From assembly GCF_900111095.1 (NCBI RefSeq), contig NZ_FOGB01000014.1, positions 49,027 to 113,026 on the forward strand: 64,000 bases of DNA. The letters run 5' to 3'. A program made the translations under genes and the position numbers. The stretch's first letter is position 1. Every line of letters starts with the position of its first letter. The notes beneath the pieces are model-generated. The model was not told the origin of the DNA. It ran no database searches and saw only the letters and a list, made by a program, of their open reading frames with translations. The DNA comes from Amphritea atlantica (GTDB lineage: Bacteria > Pseudomonadota > Gammaproteobacteria > Pseudomonadales > Balneatricaceae). Positions 35,175 through 43,805 of this stretch are shown here, piece by piece.

Positions 35175-35969
35175 TTATAGCTTTAGTTCAGCAGGCAGTT
35201 CAGCGTTGAACCACTTCATAGAAAGCTCATCAAGCTTACCTGAGGTCAGACCTGCAACGATCAGTTCGTTCACCTTAGTCAGCAGCTCAGTATCACCTTT
35301 GTGAGTACCGACATAGCAGGGAGAGTTTTTGATGATGAACTTAGATTTAAGGCCGCGGGAATTACCTTTCTCAGCAATTTTCGCTGCCACCAGGTTACCG
35401 GTAGCGATCAGCTCAACCTGACCTGACAGGTAAGCCGAGATCGTAGTGCTGTTATCTTCAAAACGGCGAATAACCGCATCTTCCGGGGCCAGCTTAGAGA
35501 GTTCCAGATCCTCAACGGAACCACGGGTTACACCCACCGTTTTACCAGCAAGGTCTGCAGCTGAAGCTACCGCTGCATCACTGCTGCCAAATACGCCCAG
35601 GAAGAAAGGTGCATAGGCACGGGAGAAATCGATCACACGCTCACGCTCAGGATTCTTACCCATACTGGAGATAACCAGATCCACCTTACGGGTCTGAAGG
35701 TAAGGGATACGGTTTGCACTGGTGACCGGAACCAGCTCCAGTTTAACGCCCAGGCTCTCAGCCAGATAAGCGGCGGTATCGACATCATAACCCACCGGTT
35801 GCAGGTCAGAACCGACAGAACCAAACGGAGGAAAGTCCTGAGGTACTGCGACAACCAGCATTCCGCGTTTAGTAATTTCATCCAGCTGATTAGCATTAGC
35901 ACTCAATGCTGTAATGCATAGCCCGATCAGTCCGACGAACTTCAGGCAGCTCTTGAATACACTCATCAT
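35175..35969 (-). CDS. ABC transporter periplasmic substrate-binding protein (family 3)
   Basis: A 264-residue periplasmic protein. The signal peptide ends near SANA. The mature part follows the family 3 pattern: LDEITKRGMLVVAVPQDFPPFGSVG, GYDVDTAAYLAESLGVKLELVPVTSANRIPYLQTRKVDLVISSMGKNPERERVIDFS, then DLAGKTVGVTRGSVEDLEL. Residues after the first strand would contact an amino acid or similar ligand. Two adjacent ATGs start the gene, with AGAGGA upstream. As first gene of the SBP-permease-permease-ATPase-allantoicase set it is the best clue to substrate; allantoate or a related ureide is possible but unproven. Confidence 0.95.
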   Translation of the reverse strand: MMSVFKSCLKFVGLIGLCITALSANANQLDEITKRGMLVVAVPQDFPPFGSVGSDLQPVGYDVDTAAYLAESLGVKLELVPVTSANRIPYLQTRKVDLVISSMGKNPERERVIDFSRAYAPFFLGVFGSSDAAVASAADLAGKTVGVTRGSVEDLELSKLAPEDAVIRRFEDNSTTISAYLSGQVELIATGNLVAAKIAEKGNSRGLKSKFIIKNSPCYVGTHKGDTELLTKVNELIVAGLTSGKLDELSMKWFNAELPAELKL

Positions 35970-36206
35970 TCTTTACGTCCTCTGGTAATAAGGAAAAGTT
36001 TTAGGGAAAGCAGCAATGAAACTTTTGTTTCACTTAGCCAAAACTTTGCAACACTAGTGCCAAAAAATGATAGTTATTTGAAAACAGTATGTTAGCTTTC
36101 AGAGATAAAGAAGGGGGAGGCGCTTATCAGAAACCATGCACCGATGCTGTGCAATAGTCTCTGAAACAGTGCAATCAAAAGAGGTATCTGGTGCGATAAA
36201 GCGGCA

Positions 36207-37037
36207 CTAGCTAAAATCGAGTTCGTTCAGGTTTCGGTAGCTATCGCTGATAGACAAACTACGCGCCTGTCCCGATACCGCAATATGGTGCAGTAATGAG
36301 TTACACAGAAGGGTCGCCAGGCTCATCGCTGAGCTATACGCATCAAACCCGGAAACACTTTCAAGCGGACACTCTAACCACCAGGTCGCCTTCGCTGCCA
36401 CTTTTCGCAAAGAAGCATCGCCGATCAGCAGCACAGGAATATTTTTCTGCAACACCAGTTTCAGCACCTCCTCAAATATCTTAGGTCGGCGGCGAAACGC
36501 GATAAAGATCACCAGATCATCACCGCCTGAACCTTCCAACTCCTCAGCAAGGGTTTGACCCGGTAACGGAGCCAGATCAACACTGGGCCTGATCTGCAGA
36601 AGTTGCTGGCGAATATGCAGCGCAACAGGGTAACTGTTGCGAAACCCGATCACTTTGACCGAGCGCGCCGATGCCATCGCCTCAATAACAGGCTGCACCT
36701 GCTCTTCAGACAGCGACTGTGCCAGCATCTGCAGGTTGCGAATCTCACGTTCAAAATGGGGTGCATAGGTACGTATAGAGGAATCGCTATCGACAACAGG
36801 CACACCTAATTGACGTTGACGTCTTGATTCCATCTGCCCCTCTTTAAAAGAGGAGAACCCAAGTCGTTTGAACATCCGACTCACGGTCGCCTTCGACACA
36901 CCACACAAACGGGCCAGTTCAGCACTGTTAAACATAGCCAGATCATTGGGACGGTCGAGCATAAAATCCGCCAGTTTTCGCTCCTGAGGGGTCAGTTCGG
37001 CATATTTATCCCTGATTGTTTCGTCAATAATTCCCAT
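36207..37037 (-). CDS. MurR/RpiR family transcriptional regulator
   Basis: A 276-residue regulator. Residues 1-80 form the RpiR-type helix-turn-helix (ELARLCGVSKATVSRMFKRLGFSSFKEG), and residues 120-255 form a SIS domain (SVKVIGFRNSYPVALHIRQQLLQI ... DLVIFIAFRRRPKIFEEVLKL) that usually binds a phosphorylated sugar. The helix-turn-helix is intact. It lies 237 bases upstream of the ABC operon on the same strand and is the likely local regulator; RpiR-type regulators are also known to control purine and allantoin catabolic genes in some proteobacteria. Confidence 0.93.
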   Translation of the reverse strand: MGIIDETIRDKYAELTPQERKLADFMLDRPNDLAMFNSAELARLCGVSKATVSRMFKRLGFSSFKEGQMESRRQRQLGVPVVDSDSSIRTYAPHFEREIRNLQMLAQSLSEEQVQPVIEAMASARSVKVIGFRNSYPVALHIRQQLLQIRPSVDLAPLPGQTLAEELEGSGGDDLVIFIAFRRRPKIFEEVLKLVLQKNIPVLLIGDASLRKVAAKATWWLECPLESVSGFDAYSSAMSLATLLCNSLLHHIAVSGQARSLSISDSYRNLNELDFS

Positions 37038-37164
37038 GGAGTGTCCTGGTATGTCCTTTTAAAAAACTCATCATACGCAGTTTATTGATTTGTTGAAGTA
37101 TTAGCGACCCGTTCATTCAGGGAAGAGGCGAACTGCTACGTTAACGAGTATAAAAGCATTACAC

Positions 37165-37250
37165 AGCGTGATGTGCACGATAACCACTCGCTTGTGGCAG
37201 CTCATCAAAGCAGGTAGCAAAAGCCCTAGCGTTGCCCCCCCAGAATACCG
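37165..37250 (-). pseudogene. Fragment of a DnaQ-like exonuclease gene
   Basis: Bases 37166-37226 match 41517-41578, inside the intact exonuclease gene, at about 85% by my count. Read on the minus strand the fragment gives AFATCFDELPQASGYRAHHAV and then a stop, against TFASCFDELSQASDYRAHRAL in the intact protein. Only this stretch, about 25 codons, is left. It occupies the gap between the RpiR-type gene and the PDC-sensor gene and indicates an old duplication or rearrangement. Confidence 0.75.
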
Positions 37251-37308
37251 GAGTAAGCAGCTCAGCAGATAGTCAGCAGGCGTTACATATCTGCGTGGTA
37301 TATCCCGT

Positions 37309-38244
37309 TTACTCCTTACTCAGCTTCAGATAAACCCCCAGTGACATCAGCAGTGCCACGGCAGCCATCAGCATCCAGACTGCATTCAGCACATGTCCGC
37401 CACTGTCCACCAGCAACGATTTAAACATCAGCAACAGGGACTCTATCGACACCGCGATCACAATGGCCGACATAAAGCGGGTAATGGTGCGCCTGGACGT
37501 ATCATGATGATGAATATCTTTATGGGCCAGCACCTCCTCTTCCAGTATGGTTTTACCCAGATCAAAGATCGCCAGCCCCAGCGTAATCAGTATCACAATT
37601 CCAAACGAGCGGGTAGTGACATCTCCCCCCAGCTGAAACGCTTTCCAGAGTGACACCCCTGCGGCATAAATCAACAGCATAGAGACCAGCACCAGCATGC
37701 CACCGATAGCTGCGTAGATACTCTGAAATATGGGGTGGATACCGGCCCTGATCTGATCACCTTTCAGATATGAAATCAGCCGCTGCAGATTAAAATTCAT
37801 CACCAGATAACCGGCAACATTTCCCTCAGAATCATGTACTGCCTGAATACTGGAGATCGCCAGTTGATGGGTGGCACAGGAAAGATAGGGATCAGTGACG
37901 CAGACCTGATTATCGGTATTACGGGCGATCAGCATATAGGGGCGATGACTGCGATCACGCCCCTTTCCCGGTTCGCGCTGCTGTCGATAACTGACACCGG
38001 GGCTGCACACGGTATCCATTAACTGTACGCCGTTAATATCCACGCTATACATCAGCTCAGCAAAGGGATAATAACGGGATATACGGTTCATCACTCCGGC
38101 CTGAGCCTCTCTGTCGGAGAGCAGTGTGGTACCCGAAAAACTGGTCATCATCGATGCCAGCAGCCGGTGAATCGCCGGCTCATATTGCTGATAGTTTTCA
38201 ATCAGCCGTAAATGGTTCTGCCTCATCTCGCCTTCACTTAACAT
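37309..38244 (-). CDS. PDC/Cache sensor membrane protein of unknown output
   Basis: About 311 residues. The N-terminal half is a PDC-like sensor (EPAIHRLLASMMTSFSGTTLLSD ... RDRSHRPYMLIARNTDNQVCVTDPYLS ... VHDSEGNVAGYLVMNFN), the extracytoplasmic-type ligand fold. The C-terminal half has four hydrophobic helices and a histidine-rich loop (KDIHHHDTSRR) between the second and third. No kinase, cyclase or chemoreceptor output is present. The sensor is not preceded by an obvious membrane helix, so it may be cytoplasmic. The start could be ATG 38244 or ATG 38226; the latter has a GAAGG site. An open frame upstream to 38418 lacks similarity. Confidence 0.7.
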   Translation of the reverse strand: MLSEGEMRQNHLRLIENYQQYEPAIHRLLASMMTSFSGTTLLSDREAQAGVMNRISRYYPFAELMYSVDINGVQLMDTVCSPGVSYRQQREPGKGRDRSHRPYMLIARNTDNQVCVTDPYLSCATHQLAISSIQAVHDSEGNVAGYLVMNFNLQRLISYLKGDQIRAGIHPIFQSIYAAIGGMLVLVSMLLIYAAGVSLWKAFQLGGDVTTRSFGIVILITLGLAIFDLGKTILEEEVLAHKDIHHHDTSRRTITRFMSAIVIAVSIESLLLMFKSLLVDSGGHVLNAVWMLMAAVALLMSLGVYLKLSKE

Positions 38245-38347
38245 TGATGGATAAAGGGTGTGTCGCCTGCATCTCCCCTCTGGAAATCCACAGGTAATAC
38301 AGGCGCAAAAGGATAAAGCCCGCAGCTGGCCTGCGCGCCTTAAAATG

Positions 38348-38539
38348 TCAGTTTGAAGAGAGTACGAAACAGTTTTCGTCGGGATCGTCAGCCAGGCTGC
38401 GCAAATACTCTGCGGCACGGCTGAGGGTTGTCGTCATTGAACGGTGAGCTGAAGTGTCCTCGATGATAACCGGGGACTGACGAGAAAATTCAGAGTCTTC
38501 CTGAATTGAGTGATGAGTGTCCATAAATTCTGTCTGCAT
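38348..38539 (-). CDS. Small hypothetical protein
   Basis: A possible 63-residue protein (from MQTEFMDTHHS to FVLSSN) in the gap upstream of the PDC-sensor gene. It is acidic, with one likely helix (TTTLSRAAEYLRSLADDPDEN). There is no clear ribosome site and I recognise no family. The frame is open further upstream to 38605. Support is weak. Confidence 0.35.
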   Translation of the reverse strand: MQTEFMDTHHSIQEDSEFSRQSPVIIEDTSAHRSMTTTLSRAAEYLRSLADDPDENCFVLSSN

Positions 38540-38878
38540 AGTTTTATTATTGTTTGTCTGAGTGGCAGTCTTACACTCTGGCCTGAGTCCAGGCGCGACC
38601 ACCACGTTACGATGTTATACAGTACAGCATCACGCAAAGTCGTTTGATCTATTATTCTAATAAAAGCAAAAACATTCGACCTAAATTATGATATTCAAGG
38701 GATTATTTTTAATAAAAATAAACAATACAGAGTCTTATTGACCACTCATTGTTTTGCTACTACATCCGAGAACACTACCCACGCATCCGCAGCCGTGCTG
38801 ATTGACGCCCACACCTGACGAATACACAACGGGCTGTGCAGCTGGCAACTAAAATACCAGCCCACAGCTCCCATAATA

Positions 38879-40369
38879 CTAGGTATTGATCGCGCGAAAC
38901 TCCCCTGAAGACTGCGTCGCAAGACTCACCAGATAGATCGCTAACCAGGAGGCAACAAAGCCCGGCAAAATCTCATACACCCCCGGACCGCCCATGAAAC
39001 TGCTGTTCCAGCCTAGCTGAATCCAGACGATAACGGTGACCGCACCGACAATCAGCCCCGCGACAGCCCCCGTACCGGACATCCGCGCCCAGGTCAGCGA
39101 CAAAATAATCAGCGGACCAAACGCCGCACCAAATCCAGCCCAGGCATGGCTCACCAGACCCAGCACCTTTGAATCGGGATTACCCGCAATAATCGCCGCA
39201 GCGATCCCCACCAACAGCACACTGATACGACCGATAAACACACTTTCCCGTTCACTCGCTTCCTTATGCAGGAACAAACGATAGAAATCCTCTGTCAGCG
39301 ATGACGAAGACACCAGCAACTGACTGGAAATCGTACTCATGATCGCCGCTAGCAACGCGGCATAGAGAAAGCCGGTAATCAATGGGTGAAACAGCAGATC
39401 AGCCAGAACAATAAAAATCGTTTCGGCGTCTTTGATATCCAGACCGTTGCGCACCGCATAGGCACGACCGAACACACCAAGACAGATTGCACCGATTAAC
39501 GAAATCGCCATCCATGACATACCGATATTCCGCGCGGTGGACACCTCATTAACCGAACGCACCGCCATAAACCGCACAATAATATGCGGCTGTCCGAAAT
39601 ACCCCAGTCCCCAGGTTACCGCAGACAGAAACCCGACCACCGTCAACCCATGGGTCCACGACAGAAAGTTCGGATCAACGATTGAGAGGGTTTCTGAGGC
39701 CTGGCTCAGCCCCCCGCCGCCACTGCCGAACAACACCACAGCAGGCATCAGCACCAGTGCGATCATCATGATGCAGCCCTGCACAAAGTCCGTCAGGCTC
39801 ACTGCTAAAAAGCCGCCAATCACCGTATAGGTCAATACAATGCCAAGCGTCAGCCAGATTCCCACAGAATAATCACTGACTCCACCCACGCTGATCAGCC
39901 CACTGAACGCGCTGGAAAACAGCTTACCCCCTGCCACCAGACCAGAAGCGGTATACACAGCAAAAAACACCACCACAATAATCGCGGACACCGTTCGCAA
40001 AGCAAAGGCCCGGGTAGGAAAACGGCACGCCAGAAACTGCGGAATGGTCAGACTGTTATCATAACGTTCGGTCTGTTCACGCAAACGTGGCGCAACCACA
40101 ATCCAGTTGACTAAAGCTCCCACCAGTAACCCGATACCGATCCACGCCTGTACCAGGCCTGACGCAAACAGGGCACCCGGAAGCCCCAGCAACAACCAGC
40201 CACTCATGTCCGATGCGCCAGCCGATAGCGCCGCAACCGATGGCGGCAGATTTCGTCCCCCCAGCATGTATTCTTCAGATGAAGCCGTAGACTTCCGCCA
40301 GGCATAAAAACCGATCGCAATCATCAGTACAAAATAAAGAGCCAGGCTAATCCATACACCGATAGCCAT
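38879..40369 (-). CDS. putP: Sodium/proline symporter
   Basis: A 496-residue inner-membrane protein of the solute:sodium symporter family. It matches PutP from its start: YMLGGRNLPPSVAALSAGASDMSGWLLLGLPGALFASGL, with the sodium-site residues in the SAGASDMSGW stretch, and SLTIPQFLACRF. Thirteen or so helices are visible. It imports L-proline with sodium, for nutrition or osmoprotection. A GGGAGG ribosome site precedes ATG 40369. No putA is in the window. It is transcribed alone, divergent from trmK. Confidence 0.95.
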   Translation of the reverse strand: MAIGVWISLALYFVLMIAIGFYAWRKSTASSEEYMLGGRNLPPSVAALSAGASDMSGWLLLGLPGALFASGLVQAWIGIGLLVGALVNWIVVAPRLREQTERYDNSLTIPQFLACRFPTRAFALRTVSAIIVVVFFAVYTASGLVAGGKLFSSAFSGLISVGGVSDYSVGIWLTLGIVLTYTVIGGFLAVSLTDFVQGCIMMIALVLMPAVVLFGSGGGGLSQASETLSIVDPNFLSWTHGLTVVGFLSAVTWGLGYFGQPHIIVRFMAVRSVNEVSTARNIGMSWMAISLIGAICLGVFGRAYAVRNGLDIKDAETIFIVLADLLFHPLITGFLYAALLAAIMSTISSQLLVSSSSLTEDFYRLFLHKEASERESVFIGRISVLLVGIAAAIIAGNPDSKVLGLVSHAWAGFGAAFGPLIILSLTWARMSGTGAVAGLIVGAVTVIVWIQLGWNSSFMGGPGVYEILPGFVASWLAIYLVSLATQSSGEFRAINT

Positions 40370-40683
40370 AGAAATGCCTCCCTAAACTGGCCAGCACGAC
40401 AACCTTCTGCACTACCAGAATTCATATTTGATTACCTTAAGTAGTAGTTGCTAACAGGCGAGTCCTCAAGTTGAAATTAAGATGACAGCAAAGATTTTCA
40501 GCCAGAAACCGGCACCCGACAGCGCTTTTTCAACACTAAAAACGCGTTAATTACCGCGCTTGCGCAGCAGTCCGGACAGTCGGATCTCCGGACATTTTCT
40601 ATAAAAGGCCAACGGCCCTTTTGCTCGCCAAAATCTAAAAAAACTCTACAATGCGCGTTTGAAAACCTCACCTGGGCGATGCA
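40370..40683. promoter_or_regulatory. putP/trmK intergenic region with two hairpins
   Basis: 314 bases between divergent genes. Two structures are visible: GTCCGGA at 40570-40576 with TCCGGAC at 40587-40593 (10-base loop), and AAAAGGCC at 40603-40610 with GGCCCTTTT after a 3-base loop. The second looks like a compact terminator but lies 60 bases before the trmK start, so it could act as an attenuator or end a transcript entering from the left. No coding frame is supported. Confidence 0.45.
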
Positions 40684-41358
40684 TTGAAACTCAGCAAACG
40701 ACTACAACAGATTGAACAGCTAGTGGCTTCAGATTATGACCATATCTGGGATTGTTGCTGTGATCATGGCTTTCTTGGGGCTGAGCTGCTATCTCGGCCA
40801 ACCAGCGCAACCATCCACTTTGTGGATATCGTGCCTCAGCTCATGACACAGCTGGAAAACAGGCTGCGACGGTTTTATCCCGACGCCAGGGAACGATGGG
40901 AAACGCACTGCATCGATGTGGCCCGACTTCCGCTGCAGCAATACAGTGGCAAACAACTGATCATTATTGCCGGGGTCGGCGGTGATCTGATGATTCAGTT
41001 TCTTGAAGCGATCCATCAGCAACATGCCCAACTGAATATTGATCTGCTGCTCTGCCCGGTCTATCAGCAGTATGCTTTGCGCGAGAAACTGATCGAACTG
41101 AATTGCAGTCTGAAAGATGAAATTCTGATTGCAGAGAATCAGCGTTTCTATGAAGCGATACTGGTATCATCAACCCCCGATCACCAGGCGCTTATCAGCC
41201 CTGTGGGCAACAGAATCTGGCACTCAGAAACCGCCGCACAAAAACGTATCGTCGAATCCTATCTGCGTAAAACCCTCAGCCACTACCAACGGATTCAGCA
41301 AGGCGACAAGATCAAGGTGGATCATATCCTTGAGGCATATCGCGCGATTACATTGTGA
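40684..41358 (+). CDS. trmK: TrmK-family tRNA (adenine-22-N1)-methyltransferase
   Basis: A 224-residue SAM-dependent methyltransferase. The SAM motif reads WDCCCDHGFLGAELL at about 22-36; IIIAGVGGDLMIQFL is the family's second hallmark, and LLLCPVYQQYALREKL follows. The C-terminal part is a coiled-coil-like helical region, as in Bacillus TrmK, which methylates A22 of tRNA. In gram-negative bacteria the target is less certain. The start is a TTG at 40684 after a weak purine-rich stretch; no in-frame ATG precedes the conserved LSKRLQQIEQLV. Confidence 0.85.
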   Translation: MKLSKRLQQIEQLVASDYDHIWDCCCDHGFLGAELLSRPTSATIHFVDIVPQLMTQLENRLRRFYPDARERWETHCIDVARLPLQQYSGKQLIIIAGVGGDLMIQFLEAIHQQHAQLNIDLLLCPVYQQYALREKLIELNCSLKDEILIAENQRFYEAILVSSTPDHQALISPVGNRIWHSETAAQKRIVESYLRKTLSHYQRIQQGDKIKVDHILEAYRAITL

Positions 41359-41455
41359 TGCTGACCATTCAGTTCTCAATTTACCTTACAGAGTAGCGGG
41401 AAAACCACAGAACCGATGCCTTCTGGACAGCTTACCGTCAGGTCAATGACTCCGG

Positions 41456-41944
41456 TTATTCATCACTATTCAGAGCAAACATAGCGGCCTGATGAATAAG
41501 ACGGGCATCGTTCAAAGCGCGATGTGCACGATAATCACTCGCTTGTGACAATTCATCAAAACAGCTAGCGAAAGTACCCGCCCGGTGACCACTCAGCAAT
41601 GTACTGAGATCCACAACATTAAAAGTTTGCTCAATAGCCACCGCTTCAAACAGGCGACCTATCCAGAAACCGTCCCAGTCTTCATGGTCGGAATACACGA
41701 CTTTAGACGCCAATAAGCTGTTAAGCTCCTTTGCGACCACATCCGCCGGTCTGCCTTTTTCGAAGAGATCCTGACGCGACAGTCCGTGCAGCTCATATGC
41801 TTTCAGACTCCAGTGTTCCCAGGATTCTTCAGGTCGGATAAGTGTCTGATAGGTCTGTTCAGCGTTCACCAGACCGATCTCTATCGGATAACTAACAGGA
41901 CTCAAGCCGCTGGCTTCGATATCTAAAACCCATATATTACTCAT
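41456..41944 (-). CDS. DnaQ-like 3'-5' exonuclease
   Basis: A 162-residue exonuclease-fold protein. The DEDDh catalytic set is visible: D8 and E10 in VLDIEASGLS, Asp in YSDHEDWDGFW at about 85-92, and HRALNDA near 140 carrying the final His and Asp. It is short, with no extra domain. It probably trims nucleic acid 3' ends, but its substrate is unknown. It overlaps the upstream PNPOx-family gene by four bases, so it is the last gene of a small operon. A decayed fragment of a paralogue lies at about 37165. Confidence 0.88.
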   Translation of the reverse strand: MSNIWVLDIEASGLSPVSYPIEIGLVNAEQTYQTLIRPEESWEHWSLKAYELHGLSRQDLFEKGRPADVVAKELNSLLASKVVYSDHEDWDGFWIGRLFEAVAIEQTFNVVDLSTLLSGHRAGTFASCFDELSQASDYRAHRALNDARLIHQAAMFALNSDE

Positions 41945-42555
41945 CGGGTCTCTCCTTGCAGAAGACGCAGTTGCTCCTCCAGTTCTGCGATCCGCTGATC
42001 ACGTTGCTGCAACAGTGCTTCAACCGCTTCCTGATCCATCCGTTGTGGAATATGTTGTGGACAGTTCCGATCCCAGGCATCAACGGTAAACATCAACACC
42101 TGTTCCGGCCGCGCCCTGTATCGGTCCTGGCTGGGCATCAGTTCAGCTAACAACGCTGGCTGATCCTCTATCACTTTTGCACGGCCCCAGATTTTGATTC
42201 GAACACTGTTGGCATAGTCCATTAAGAAGATAAACGCTCTGGGATTATCGGTTAAATTTCCCTGAGTAATGAACTGCTTGTTTCCCCGGTAGTCTGCAAA
42301 AGCGAGGGTTTGCCTGTCGAGTACCTTCAGAAAACCCGGTGGACCACCACGATGCTGGATATAAGGCTGACCGTCAGCATTAACGGTCGCCAGATAGAAA
42401 CTCCTCTGCGCCGCGATAAAGCCCGCCAAGTCGGGCGTGATGTCACGTTGCCAGCCACCGCCCTGCTCCATTCGCGCATAACTATCTCTGGAACCCTTTC
42501 GGGTCTGAATAGCCTTTACACTCGCGGTAAAGGCGATATCGCTGGTATAGGTCAA
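41941..42555 (-). CDS. Pyridoxamine 5'-phosphate oxidase-family protein
   Basis: A 204-residue FMN-binding split-barrel protein. SFYLATVNADGQPYIQHRGGPPGFL and PRAFIFLMDYANSVRIKIWGRAKV are typical of the PNPOx-like group that is not PdxH. The N-terminal DIAFTASVKAIQTRKGSRDSYARME is shared by this group. The last 30 residues are a coiled coil (LLQQRDQRIAELEEQLRLLQ). I place the start at the TTG at 42555 with AGAGG upstream; an earlier ATG at 42699 would run into the preceding gene. It overlaps the exonuclease gene by four bases. Confidence 0.85.
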   Translation of the reverse strand: MTYTSDIAFTASVKAIQTRKGSRDSYARMEQGGGWQRDITPDLAGFIAAQRSFYLATVNADGQPYIQHRGGPPGFLKVLDRQTLAFADYRGNKQFITQGNLTDNPRAFIFLMDYANSVRIKIWGRAKVIEDQPALLAELMPSQDRYRARPEQVLMFTVDAWDRNCPQHIPQRMDQEAVEALLQQRDQRIAELEEQLRLLQGETR

Positions 42556-42604
42556 CTTTACATACCTCTTTCTCTGGTGCACCTCGAAAAACCGACGGCA
42601 TAAC

Positions 42605-43069
42605 TCACAGGCCCAGATCGCTGAGGCCGGGGTGATCATGAGGGCGACGACCCTGAGGCCAGTGAAATTTCCGCTCCTCCTCACTGATCGCATGCTCATT
42701 AATACTGGCGATACGTTGTCTCATCAGGCCATTAGAATCGAACTCCCAGTTTTCATTGCCATAGGCACGAAACCACTGTCCGGAATCATCATGAAACTCA
42801 TAGGCAAAACGAACGGCAATTCGGTTATCCGTGTATGCCCATAGTTCTTTGATAAGCCGGTAGTCAAGCTCACGGGTCCACTTGCGTGTCAGCAACTGCA
42901 CGATTGCTTCGCGCCCTGCTACAAATTCGGCACGATTTCGCCATAAGCAGTTCTCGGTATAGGCCAGAGCGACTTTCTGGGGATCGCGGCCATTCCAGCC
43001 ATCTTCGGCGAGTCTGATCTTTTCGATGGCCGAGGCTTCATCAAACGGCGGTAAAGGGGGTCTGGACAT
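42605..43069 (-). CDS. NTF2-like DUF1348 family protein
   Basis: A 154-residue protein of the SnoaL/NTF2-like fold. [38 protein letters not shown] and [27 protein letters not shown] ... [11 protein letters not shown] are characteristic of DUF1348. Function is unknown; such proteins are often found with oxidative or electrophile stress genes. ATG 43069 is preceded by GGAG; the frame upstream to 43180 would overlap the AhpD-like gene. It is the second gene of a four-gene operon. Confidence 0.9.
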   Translation of the reverse strand: MSRPPLPPFDEASAIEKIRLAEDGWNGRDPQKVALAYTENCLWRNRAEFVAGREAIVQLLTRKWTRELDYRLIKELWAYTDNRIAVRFAYEFHDDSGQWFRAYGNENWEFDSNGLMRQRIASINEHAISEEERKFHWPQGRRPHDHPGLSDLGL

Positions 43070-43124
43070 AGTAAATTCTCCTCTTAAGGGTAAAGGGTGG
43101 CGAAAGCGCCACCCACACACTGAC

Positions 43125-43673
43125 TCAGGCTGCCAGGGTATCAACAGCTGGAAAGTCGATTTCGGTACCCAGCACTTCATTCACGTAGTTCGTCAGGGTA
43201 TTCAGGGCAACGTGGCCTACGATCTCCACGATCTCTGCGTCGCTATAACCGGCAGCACGAACCGCCCCGACCTCACGGTCAGAGACCTTGCCGCGGTTGT
43301 TCACAATGCTGACGGCGAAGCTCACCGCTGCTGCGGCTTTTTCATCACTGGAGGTGCCACGGCGATTGGCTTCAATTTCAGCTGCACTCAGTCCGGCCAG
43401 ATTGGAACCAAGATACTGGTGTGCAGCGAGGCAGTAGTTGCAGCCATTGATCTCGGCAACCGCAAGGGCGATACGCTCACGCGTCCGGGCATCCAGCGAA
43501 CCATTACTCAGTGCACCATTCAGACCGAGGTAGCCCTCCAGAGTCTGCGGGCTGTTGGCGACAATGCGAAACAGGTTAGGCACACTGCCCAGAAGGGAAT
43601 TAACCGCTTCAAGTGATTCTCGGGAGGCTTCCGGTGCAGCCATCACAGATGCCGGTGTAGGTATACGGGACAT
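43125..43673 (-). CDS. AhpD-like carboxymuconolactone decarboxylase-family protein
   Basis: A 182-residue, all-helical protein of the peroxidase-related AhpD/CMD family. The redox motif CNYC lies at about 82-85 within [16 protein letters not shown], and the proton-relay Glu/His residues ([13 protein letters not shown]) are present. Such proteins act in peroxide or alkylhydroperoxide defence. ATG 43673 has AGGAG upstream. It is the first gene of the operon AhpD-like, DUF1348, PNPOx-like, exonuclease, and is divergent from a LysR regulator with a palindrome between them. Confidence 0.92.
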   Translation of the reverse strand: MSRIPTPASVMAAPEASRESLEAVNSLLGSVPNLFRIVANSPQTLEGYLGLNGALSNGSLDARTRERIALAVAEINGCNYCLAAHQYLGSNLAGLSAAEIEANRRGTSSDEKAAAAVSFAVSIVNNRGKVSDREVGAVRAAGYSDAEIVEIVGHVALNTLTNYVNEVLGTEIDFPAVDTLAA

Positions 43674-43730
43674 AATTAACTCCTAAATGTTATCGGATTG
43701 GAGAGCCCAGCATACAATTAACAAAAATAA

Positions 43731-43758
43731 AGATAATTAGACTGAAATTTAATTATCT
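43731..43758. promoter_or_regulatory. Palindromic LysR-type operator candidate
   Basis: AGATAATTA at 43731-43739 and TAATTATCT at 43750-43758 are perfect 9-base inverted arms with a 10-base spacer. It includes a T-N11-A core, the LysR-type regulator signature, and lies between the divergent LysR gene (48 bases to its start) and the AhpD-like gene. Confidence 0.65.
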
Positions 43759-43805
43759 ATTACTGTTAGTGAAATAATATATGCGATGAAACTGTGTGAA
43801 ACAGA

